A DNA stretch of 55,265 bases, taken from contig JAJRRB010000093.1 of NCBI GenBank assembly GCA_024279915.1, positions 1 to 55,265 of the forward strand, given 5' to 3'. The notes under the pieces are model-generated. The model was not told the DNA's origin, made no database searches, and saw only the letters and a list, made by a program, of their open reading frames with translations. This document shows, piece after piece, positions 17,257-25,231 of this stretch (position 1 is its first letter; every line of letters begins with the position of its first letter). The stretch comes from Deltaproteobacteria bacterium (GTDB taxonomy: Bacteria > Desulfobacterota > Desulfuromonadia > Desulfuromonadales > BM103). A program made the translations under genes and the position numbers.

Positions 17257-20200
17257 AATTATTTACCACTATAAGCGCGAAGCTCCTGCTTGGAGCTTCG
17301 CTGATAATCTTACTGGTTGGACTCAGTGCACCGACATGTCTGGGTGGTGAATCTAACCACCTTAAAACTGGAGCTGCGATGGACTCTTTATCACAGGAGC
17401 ATGCCGAGCTTCTCAAAGTCATGCATTTTAAAAACAATGGACGGACAAAATATGAGGGAGTATTGGGATCGTTCATTGATTTTGAGTGGTTCCAATTCGG
17501 CGGTCGCAACGTCCCGCTCTCGATGCAAATCGCTTGTGTCTCGCTTGAGTCGACAACGAATCGTATTTATTACTCCAAGATCGGCGAGCGGCTGAAAAAA
17601 GGTCTTTCGATTGAAGGACATTTGTCATCGGATTCTGATGCGGTCAAAGAACGTTGGACCCTTGAGGTAATCGTCGAGCAGTTGATGCGTCAGAACGACG
17701 GTGGAAAGCTTAAAAAACGAAAGTCCGGGCGTACCCGAGTCATTTTGGTTGCGCACAACACGGTGGCTGAGTGGTCGATGTTGGCTGACCGTGACCAGAA
17801 CCGCATCGTTAAACGCCTGACCGCCATTCGCAAAAGTCCTGTCACGGGCAACCATCCGATCAAGCTGCACAACCGACGAATTGGTAAAGTAGATCTCGAA
17901 ATCTTTGATACGCGACTGCTTTTGCCAGCCGGTCTCCAGAGCCTGGACAAAGCGTCATCTCTCTTTGGCACAGAAGAAAAGAAGCTGGACGTGCCGGAAT
18001 TCTATAAGCGCAATATGCACGGTCTGTTGCGCGATGACCCTGAGTTGTTCGAACGATACGCTCTGCGCGACACCGAAGTGACCGCCAAGCTCTTTTTTAT
18101 GCTTCAAAACAGTTGAACGAGCTGGCCTTTGGGCGGATCGATCGCCCTTTCAAGACGCTGGCGTCAGCGGGTGTAAAAGGATTTTTGGAGAAAAAAAGGT
18201 GGTTCCCGGACTATCAGAATGCGTTGTCAGAAGAACCGTTTGCCGAGGTAATACCGATCATCAAACGGTCCTATCTCGGTGGTCTCAACATGGGCTGCTT
18301 CCGTGGCAATACAGACGATTTTGAGCAGACGCGTGGTTACATCTACGTTGACCTAGACTTCGCCGGTGCCTACCCGAATGGTATGGCTCGGTGCGCGAAG
18401 ATCGATGTTAACGGTGCGGTCGATATCATCCGTGCCGAGTATCAATGGTCGGACTCTATCGAGCAGACCTTGCGGAATGAGAACCTCCCTCCTGACCTGA
18501 TCACCAAAGCCAAATCTGCCGTCGAAAAAGGTCGTGATGCGGTTGAGGAATTACTGCGAGACCTACGCTTGGTCAAAAGGTCCAAAGTTAAAGGTAAAGC
18601 CGTCGCTGGAAGCTGCTACAGAAGGAGCTGCACAAGCAAAAGGTTCAGCGCAATAAAAAGCATGCCGAGATACTAAGTCACACTCTGTTTATTCCTAACA
18701 ATTGGCACCTCGATCGCTGGGTGAAGTTGACCAACCAAGGGCTAGGATACGAGATCCCAGGCTTTGCCAAGGTCCGGTTCATCTCACCGCATGACATGGA
18801 GTATCCCTGTCTGCCGATTAAAAAGCAGCCTTACGGGCTGTGTTATGTCCATGAAGGGGAGACGCTACTACCCGCCGTCGAGCTTGTCCAGGCGGTCAAG
18901 GCCGGGGTGAAGGTTGAGGTGTTGTGGAGTCTTGAGTTGCCAGTCGAGAAAGATGCCGCCGGTCAGCCGAACCTCTACTTTTACGACCATCTGGAATATT
19001 TGGTGTCTCTGCGAGCTGACGCGAAAAAGCTCGCCGAAAACTCTCCTGAGCATGAAGCCAAGCAGCAGATTTTGAAGGAATTCGTCAACGGATTTTACGG
19101 CAAATCCGCTCAGGGTCTCAATTTCCGCCGTATGTTTAATCCTTCAACCGGTGAGTTTTTCGCTCTATCACCTTCCGAAATAACCGAACCGAGTGTCGCT
19201 GCTCTGGTCACCGCCCAGGTACGTGCGGCCCTAGCGGGAACATTGCTGGCTATCGAGGCGTACAACAAGACACGCCCAGGTGAGCGTCCAATCGTCGTGA
19301 TCTCGGCGACGACCGACGGTCTGTTGATTGGTATCCCCTGCGAGCCTGGATATTCGGTAGGGGAAGAATTCTTTGGCAGCTCTGTACTGGAAAAACTGAA
19401 GCAGGGTGAGAAGTTCGAGGTCAATATTGTCGAGATCGATTCATTTTTTAGAGATTACTTCGACATCCCCTCTCCCATTAAGCTCAAGCTGGGTGATCCT
19501 CCCTCTATGAAAAAGGTCGATACCCGGGCATTGCTGAAGCGTTTCGGGCACGAGGCCCTTTTGGATGAGTTTTATAGCTACCCGTCGGTCCAGAATCTTC
19601 GTTTCATGCGCCAGAAACTGACCGGCAAGGACGATTTCTTTGAGGTTAAGCATCTGGCCGACCGGGTCGAGAGCATCAAAACCCGAGGACAGATCGGAAC
19701 CATCAAATACGGAGGGCGCGAATACTGCTCCTTGATCGCCCGCTATGGTCACAAAGTTCCTCTGAGTCTTATCTACGATGATCCCGAGCTGTACAGCGCC
19801 ATTATGAAGGTTGACCGGGACACCGCCGATGCCCAGTGGCTGTTCGAGCGCATCGATCATGCGCTCAATGTGGCTGAGGTTGAAGACTATCCGTTCCTTA
19901 ATCTGACCTCGTTCAAGAAGATTCTGGAAAGTGTCGGCAAAATCGACCTGACCAATCAGGTGCAGATGAAGCGGACCAATTCCGATTGGGACTTCAAGCG
20001 CCGGTTTGTCCGTGACGATAGCGGTAACCTCTCCCCCTTCAGCCTTCCGCATAAGAATATTGCGGCCCTGTTACGCGAACGGCGTCAGGCCGACAACATC
20101 CGTAAGGGTGGTCTATGTGCCACTCCCGAGTTGGTCGAGCAGCGTCTGAATGTCAAGGGACGGGGCATACGGGCTCGCTCGGGTCAAGCGGCGATGCTGA

Positions 20201-21069
20201 CACGTCAGTTTCTGCGTGGGCTTGTCCAGGGAGAGTTTGAGGGAGAGGTGTCATTGACTGAAACTGAGATCGCAAGTCGGATAAATCAGGTATGGGAGGA
20301 GTTTGAAATCAAACCTGAAAAGGTTTGGGGCCGCAACGACGTAAATGCAGCCAAGCGGAAGAAATTTGAGGCCAATGTGCTGATTCATAACCCGGGTCAT
20401 GACTCTCTCTTGAAGCGAACGTGTGATGAGTTTGGGGCAGATATAGATGTTGTCCGACAGAAACTGTTTGCCACAGATGTGGTCGAGAAAAGCACCACGC
20501 ATCTGGCACAGACGGTGGCACAGGCCATCCTCTTCGGTTCCGGGTTTGGTGTTCAACCGTTTGTGGCCCTTCATCGGCAAGGAGCTTTGCCGGGTCGGTC
20601 CGTGTTGGCCGAGAGACTGTATCCGCAGCTAAATGGTGCACCGATGGTTGTGGATTCAGCCTTCCCAGCATCGATTCCGGCAGGGGATCGTCCGATGTTG
20701 CGGCGCTTGTTTGTTCAAGTCGGTTTAAGTGGTGACGAGGCCAAGCAGTGTGCCGAGTGCTTATCCCCGGTGCAGTTACAAAATCGCAAACCCCGGCGCA
20801 ACACAACAGAGAAAAAGTGCCTTGAACAGTTCGTGATCGCCCTGCATCAGCCGGATATCTGTCCGACCGAGGTCAAACCCGGCAAGATCATGAAACGGTT
20901 GAAACGGTTTGGTCTGAGCAAGCATGGGTATTACGCAACCAAGGGCAAGACGCTGGCGGCCCAGTCGCTTAAGGCGACACCTGAGAACCGGAAGCAGATC
21001 GAGCAGATGGCGATGGCTCTGGAAGTCGAGCCAGGTAAGTTCACTCACATTCTTCTGGAGGGAAAATGA
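17253..21069 (+). pseudogene. Family B DNA polymerase, piPolB-like, split into three frames
   Basis: Frame 1 (17253-18116) holds the proofreading exonuclease: IDFEWF (ExoI DxE), AHNTVAEW (ExoII-like) and YALRDTEVT (ExoIII YxxxD). Frame 2 (18113-18676) has polymerase motif A DLDFAGAYP at about 18350. Frame 3 (open from 18598, ends 21069) has motif B KEFVNGFYGKSAQG near 19075, motif C SATTDG near 19309 and KTRG at 19678. As I recall the family literature, TDG in place of DTD and a KTRG motif mark primer-independent PolBs of pipolins. The C-terminal 400 residues are an unrecognised extension. Frame changes fall near 18100 (CAAAACAG) and 18598 (AAAGCCGTCGC), and both look like single-base lesions because the conserved sequence continues at once. 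The first 40 residues of frame 1 look like a signal peptide, so the true start may be the ATG at 17379. Confidence 0.75.
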
Positions 21070-22106
21070 ATATCTATCTGGCAACCGACGATGAGTTTTC
21101 CTGGGTGTTCTTCCGGGCTGACTCATACGGTCTGTTGCGTGGGGATAAACCCTCGTGGGTGAACTTTGAGGAGGTGAGCTTTGATCACAGCGATCGCGAT
21201 TTTCTGAATGCGGCTGCTGTCCTCCATGGGGGAGAGCGTTTGCAACGTGGGGTTGTCAAACGCAAGGTCAAAAAGGGAACACGGAACATTACGAGTCGGA
21301 TCGGTCGATGTGATCGGCTGCTGGGGTTGGCCCGGCATCCAGAGATCATGGGTAGTGAAGACAAAAAGGAGAAAAATGGAATGTTGAAAATTATGCAAAA
21401 GCAGCTTGGCGAGTTGGTAAAAACTGCTCGTGAGCAGATCAATTGGCAAGGTGAGGTACCTTCCCGTTACTCGTACGTGGTGACGCAGGATGTCCTTGAC
21501 GACGCTGAGGACTCGCACTGCGCCGATTACTTCGAGCCGCTTGCAGATCAGCGGTTTTTTGAACAAGATCTGCAAAAAATCGAAGCGGACGTGACAGCGA
21601 GGTATTCCAAGGTCGCACAGAGCACCTTGCAGATTCTCCGGAGAACAAAGACGAGCGAGCATCTGTCGATGATCTCACTGACAGCCGATGAACAAGGGTC
21701 GCTGTATGTGACGCTCGTCGATCCTAAAGGGCATCACCTGAAGGTCGAGGCAAGTCGGTTCGTCGAGATGATTGACAGCCACGACCAGCCACGCCGTCTG
21801 CATGTCTTTCCTCCAAGAGGAAGTCGTCAGCAGGTGCCGTTCGCCTTCAACGACAACAGCGAAGGTGAGATCGTCGGTAAGTTTATGCAGGAGAAGGTGA
21901 AGTTCGACATCGTCTGCTGTCAAACGCAAGGTCAGTACGGCAACGTTAATGACCGGGCGTGGTTTTACGTCGACGTTGAATATCTGCTCTGTTTGTGGGT
22001 CGTGCTCTGTCGTCTGGAGCAGGACAAAGGACGCTACACTCAGATGAAATCAATGGCCGAAGCCACCATCGCGTTCGACCCGTTCGCGGCAGGAGCTTCA
22101 CTGTGA
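21066..22106 (+). CDS. Hypothetical protein downstream of polymerase
   Basis: This 346-aa protein has an ATG that overlaps the polymerase stop (ATGA), so it is translationally coupled to the polymerase. Its middle is basic (RGVVKRKVKKGTRNITSRIGRCDR) with a helical region (KIMQKQLGELVKTAREQ), followed by a beta-rich half (GSLYVTLVDPKGHHLKVEASRFVEMID). There are no catalytic motifs or membrane segments. Position and basic patches suggest a replication accessory or DNA-binding partner of the polymerase; this is inference from synteny. Confidence 0.7.
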   Translation: MNIYLATDDEFSWVFFRADSYGLLRGDKPSWVNFEEVSFDHSDRDFLNAAAVLHGGERLQRGVVKRKVKKGTRNITSRIGRCDRLLGLARHPEIMGSEDKKEKNGMLKIMQKQLGELVKTAREQINWQGEVPSRYSYVVTQDVLDDAEDSHCADYFEPLADQRFFEQDLQKIEADVTARYSKVAQSTLQILRRTKTSEHLSMISLTADEQGSLYVTLVDPKGHHLKVEASRFVEMIDSHDQPRRLHVFPPRGSRQQVPFAFNDNSEGEIVGKFMQEKVKFDIVCCQTQGQYGNVNDRAWFYVDVEYLLCLWVVLCRLEQDKGRYTQMKSMAEATIAFDPFAAGASL

Positions 22107-22129
22107 CAACCTTAACCAAGGAGGACTTA

Positions 22130-22759
22130 ATGTCCCAAGACACATCAACTGTAGGTAACGTGGTCCCTGATGCGCTGAGTGCGCTTCAGGATCTCTTCTT
22201 CAACGATCTGGCTGAGGATCAACCTGGGTTGACACAAGGTTTGATGAACCTTGCTTGTCTCCCTGAGTTTGATCTGAAAAAAAGTATTCCTGCATCTGTC
22301 CCAGGTCATGGAGAGGTTAAGCGCGGGATTCTCGGCTTCAGGAGAATGGGCGGTCAGATGACTCTCGCCATGGCCTGTGGCACCGCACCGATTCATTATC
22401 AGCCACTCGATAAGTACATTGCGATGGTTGAGGGGATGCACGACGAGCGCAGCGCGAACGTCATCATCCAGAATCATAAAACGGGGGACGATGGGCGCTC
22501 TCAGATCATCGCGCGACTCAATCCGAAGCATTCGGCCATCCATGTGGTCCATGGTGTGGTCGGTCGCGTCATTAAGGAGCCGAGTCACATTCTCACCAAC
22601 GATGTGTACTACATCCCCCGGGGTACGCTGGGGCGTTATTATCTCGCGGCTAAGGCGCAGATTGAAGCGGGGGATCAGCTCGACAGTCTGATCGCAGCTT
22701 ATGATGGTTTTAAGGGGTACTCGATTCCGATTGATCCCTTCAATCCAGTAGGTGTGTAA
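22130..22759 (+). CDS. Hypothetical protein of element core
   Basis: This 209-aa protein has its start at 22130, preceded by AAGGAGG with ideal spacing; longer in-frame starts overlap the upstream gene. It is a soluble alpha/beta protein with KHSAIHVVHGVVGRVI and NDVYYIPRGTLGRYYLAAKAQIE segments. No family is recognised. The next gene begins right after its stop, so the two form one transcript with the polymerase and ParB-like genes. Confidence 0.7.
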   Translation: MSQDTSTVGNVVPDALSALQDLFFNDLAEDQPGLTQGLMNLACLPEFDLKKSIPASVPGHGEVKRGILGFRRMGGQMTLAMACGTAPIHYQPLDKYIAMVEGMHDERSANVIIQNHKTGDDGRSQIIARLNPKHSAIHVVHGVVGRVIKEPSHILTNDVYYIPRGTLGRYYLAAKAQIEAGDQLDSLIAAYDGFKGYSIPIDPFNPVGV

Positions 22760-23200
22760 ATGAGTCGGTCGTACATCAAGATCGATAAACGAGGTAAACA
22801 GCTCGGGCTGGACCTTGTGAATACTGACGGTGACGATTACTTCCTGTACAGCATACCGTTGCTGTCTTTATGGGAGAACCAGGACCGCTATGTTCTGATC
22901 AAGCGTCGCAATCGGGATGTGAGTCAGGCGATTGCCTATCATGCTGGTCAGGTGCTGGGGGCACTTGAACTGGATGGCGATCAAGTAAGGATAGAGGTGT
23001 ACTTCGGCCCTGCCGGAGAGGATATGGAGTACGAAACTGATAGTAAGAAGTTGAAGAAGGTTGTATTCCGGCAGGCGCACATTCTGCCAACAGATGAATT
23101 GGAAGCTGTTGTCGCAGCTTTTGCTGTAAACCGCCGTAACCAGCCTCACTACGATGAGCTGACAACGGTTGGGCGTACGCTGGCCCTGTGTGAAAGGTAA
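22760..23200 (+). CDS. Hypothetical protein of element core
   Basis: This 146-aa protein starts at the base after the upstream TAA, with no spacer. It is charged and soluble with beta-rich halves (QVRIEVYFGPAGEDMEYETDSKKLKKVVFRQ). No domain is recognised. About 200 bases separate it from parB, and that interval includes a GC-rich hairpin, so parB probably has its own promoter or control. Confidence 0.65.
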   Translation: MSRSYIKIDKRGKQLGLDLVNTDGDDYFLYSIPLLSLWENQDRYVLIKRRNRDVSQAIAYHAGQVLGALELDGDQVRIEVYFGPAGEDMEYETDSKKLKKVVFRQAHILPTDELEAVVAAFAVNRRNQPHYDELTTVGRTLALCER

Positions 23201-23350
23201 GGATGCTTTTGTCCCGAAACAGGATCTAACCTGCTGATAAGGCGGGTCATTACATGTCGTGAGTATTAGGGCGTAATTGGGAGAAGACAATTTTAAATTC
23301 CCAAACTGTGATTCCGAAAATTTTGGAGCCCTTCATATATATAAGAACCT

Positions 23351-23382
23351 GGAGGTGGGCCGAGACTGTCGGTCCGCCTCCC
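23351..23382 (+). promoter_or_regulatory. GC-rich hairpin in the parB leader
   Basis: GGAGGTGGGCCGA pairs with TCGGTCCGCCTCC with G-T and mismatch positions, around GACTG. It lies 25 bases ahead of the parB start. It has no T-run, so it may be an RNA control element or the operator of parB rather than a terminator. The AT-rich CATATATATAAGAA just upstream could hold the -10 region. Confidence 0.45.
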
Positions 23383-23406
23383 AAAGATGATTCTGGAGAA
23401 TCAATC

Positions 23407-24207
23407 ATGAGTAGTGAAACCAAGAAACATGCTTTCCTCGCCGAGGGTAAGGAACTGGAAAATCGCGAGATGTACAACGTGCCGCTGGAGTCTCTGACCG
23501 CCGATCAGAACCAGCCGCGAAAATACTTTGATGACCAGGCCATGGATGAGTTGGTCAAGTCGATCGAGAAGCACGGGGTCCTGCAGCCGGTGATGTTCCG
23601 CTGTGATGATCAGGAGAATCTGATCGTCATCTCCGGTGAGAGACGCTTCCGCGCGGCTCAACAGGCGAAGATGGAGACGATACCGGCGATCTACAACGAC
23701 GGTGGGAACAATACCGAGATCGCCCTGGTCGAGAACCTTCTGCGTGAGAACCTGAACCCGATCGAAGAGGCCGAGGCGCTGGGTGCGCTGAAGGAGGAGC
23801 AGGGATACAAGAACGTCCAGATCTCGGAGGCCATCGGTAAGGCGGAGTCGACCATTTCGGAGATCTTGTCGCTGAACAAGCTACCTGATGCGATTAAGGA
23901 CGAGTGCCGCCAGAACCCAAACTGCACGCGTCGTGGCCTTGTGGAGATCGCAAAGGCTGATAGTGAAGAGGAGATGCTGAAACTTTTCGAGAAGTATAAG
24001 AGCATGGAGCTGAAGAGCGATGGCATGCGTGCTGGGCGGCAGGAGGCGGGCTCACTGTCAGATGCCTGGAAGAAAAAAGTGGATCGGTTCCGTAATCAGA
24101 TCGAAAAGATCGATTTCTCTGAGTTCGGTGAAGATCGACGGGATGTGGAGACGGCTTTTAAGGGGCTGAAAGTGGTGATTGATGGAGTGCTACCAGTAGC
24201 TGATTAA
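23407..24207 (+). CDS. ParB/Spo0J-like DNA-binding protein
   Basis: This 266-aa protein from ATG 23407 has a ribosome site (GGAGA); the frame is open upstream but without signal. The N-terminal ParB domain has NVPLESLTADQNQPRKYFDD, ELVKSIEKHGVLQPV and the GERRFRA box at residues 78-84. A helix-turn-helix (VQISEAIGKAESTISEILSLNKL) lies at about 135-160, followed by a helical dimerisation tail. No ParA is seen, so it may be a KorB-like regulator, a plasmid-style segregation remnant or a CTPase clamp. Two palindromes CGGCGCGCCG start six bases after its stop and are candidate binding sites. Confidence 0.88.
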   Translation: MSSETKKHAFLAEGKELENREMYNVPLESLTADQNQPRKYFDDQAMDELVKSIEKHGVLQPVMFRCDDQENLIVISGERRFRAAQQAKMETIPAIYNDGGNNTEIALVENLLRENLNPIEEAEALGALKEEQGYKNVQISEAIGKAESTISEILSLNKLPDAIKDECRQNPNCTRRGLVEIAKADSEEEMLKLFEKYKSMELKSDGMRAGRQEAGSLSDAWKKKVDRFRNQIEKIDFSEFGEDRRDVETAFKGLKVVIDGVLPVAD

Positions 24208-24212
24208 AGGAA

Positions 24213-24228
24213 CTTCGGCGCGCCGAAG
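24213..24228. repeat. CGGCGCGCCG palindrome, copy 2
   Basis: CTTCGGCGCGCCGAAG is identical to the copy at 14679-14694. It begins five bases after the parB stop codon. Confidence 0.85.
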
Positions 24229-24246
24229 ATTTGCCTTAGTGGTGCC

Positions 24247-24259
24247 CGGCGCGCCGAAG
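24247..24259. repeat. CGGCGCGCCG palindrome, copy 3 (partial)
   Basis: CGGCGCGCCGAAG has an intact 10-bp core and right arm; the left arm is CC instead of CTT. It lies about 34 bases (three helical turns) from copy 2, a spacing that would place both on one face of the DNA. Confidence 0.8.
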
Positions 24260-24318
24260 TTTATCTAATAATGATTGCAAGGGAATTGCAATCCATAAAT
24301 ATAGTTAAGGAGTAAGTG

Positions 24319-24744
24319 ATGATTTCATTGCCTAAATGTAGAAAACGGGAGTGTGCTTACCGTCGCCCCTCTACGCGTTATAAAGGTAAGGCTTGTTGTT
24401 CTAGTCAATATAAGATCATGCTCGAAGGTGAGTTCTCTGACCTGTATGGCCAATGGCTTTCATATCTACAGCCTGAAGAGCGTCTTCGATCCCTGATGGA
24501 CGAGTTGCTTGAAGAAGTCTGGCGGGTAGAGGGTGGCATGCTGACCAAAGATGGGATTCGTGACCGAGCGTATAATTTCAGTAAGACGCGTAAATCCTTC
24601 ACTTTCGATATAACCCTTCACCAAGGGGCTCCCGAGGGTGTCTTGTTTGAAAGTCGGGTGGTGCAGTCGTGGTGCGTCGATGTTACGGAAGGGTTGGTGT
24701 CGTTAGTTTCAGAGCGGGATTGGATGCTCGATGATGTTGACTGA
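24319..24744 (+). CDS. Hypothetical Cys-rich N-terminal protein
   Basis: This protein of about 141 aa starts at ATG 24319, with AAGGAG ahead; a GTG sits three bases earlier. The N-terminus is basic with Cys residues (KCRKRECAYRRPSTRYKGKACC), which could bind a metal, and a helical middle follows (LRSLMDELLEEVWRVEGGML). No family is recognised. It is the last gene of the rightward core operon and is followed by a hairpin. Confidence 0.65.
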   Translation: MISLPKCRKRECAYRRPSTRYKGKACCSSQYKIMLEGEFSDLYGQWLSYLQPEERLRSLMDELLEEVWRVEGGMLTKDGIRDRAYNFSKTRKSFTFDITLHQGAPEGVLFESRVVQSWCVDVTEGLVSLVSERDWMLDDVD

Positions 24745-24759
24745 CAGTTAAGGAGTAAA

Positions 24760-24790
24760 GGGCTCCGGACTCAATTGTCCGGGGCCCTGT
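24760..24790 (+). terminator. Hairpin ending the core operon
   Basis: GGGCTCCGGAC pairs with GTCCGGGGCCC with one mismatch across TCAATT. There is no clear T-run after it. It lies between convergent genes and may work for either strand. Confidence 0.55.
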
Positions 24791-24806
24791 TGGCACAGAT
24801 ACTTGC

Positions 24807-25148
24807 CTATTTTAACGGGCGGATTTTTGCTACAAATACGCTGCTATGCTGTATCGATTCCTTTCGGATGATATGTGGCGTCGCCTCTTTGCTCCGCATC
24901 ACTCCTCGCACAACTGATCGTGATGTCTGTGCCCCCATTCTTGAGGTAGAGTGGCCGTGGGTGAACAAGACGTGTTGAATGCCATTGGCTTGCGCTCTTC
25001 GTAAAGAGTTCAACGTTGTTTCCTTCACTTGATCCATGTGCTCCCAGTAAGCGCCAGTTGGTTGTTCCTCTGCCCAATGAAAATCTACCTCTGTCACTTC
25101 TGGTAACTTTCTGAAGTCGGTCCAATTGCCACCCTTTTTTATAAACAT
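24807..25148 (-). CDS. Conserved small protein, Smr-like motif
   Basis: This 113-aa protein has ANGIQHVLFTHGHSTSRMG followed by TSRSVVRGVMRSKEATPHIIR and IQHSSVFVAKI. The HGHS turn preceded by a hydrophobic strand and followed by a helix beginning SVVR recalls Smr (MutS2-type) endonuclease domains, although the usual LHG-G pattern is only partly met. It lies 83 bases after the end of the STAND gene on the same strand. Function is unknown, and an RNA- or DNA-nicking role is only a suggestion. Confidence 0.6.
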   Translation of the reverse strand: MFIKKGGNWTDFRKLPEVTEVDFHWAEEQPTGAYWEHMDQVKETTLNSLRRAQANGIQHVLFTHGHSTSRMGAQTSRSVVRGVMRSKEATPHIIRKESIQHSSVFVAKIRPLK

Positions 25149-25231
25149 TTTCGTGTCCTCTATTAGTTTGTTTGGCTCAGAGGGTTCTGAACGGAGTGTT
25201 TATAGCCCTCTGGTTGCTAGAATTTTAATGG

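Noticed and set aside
18598-18676. Programmed -1 frameshift between polymerase frames
   Set aside because: No canonical slippery heptamer in phase, and the conserved protein resumes at the very start of the overlap, which fits a single-base lesion better.
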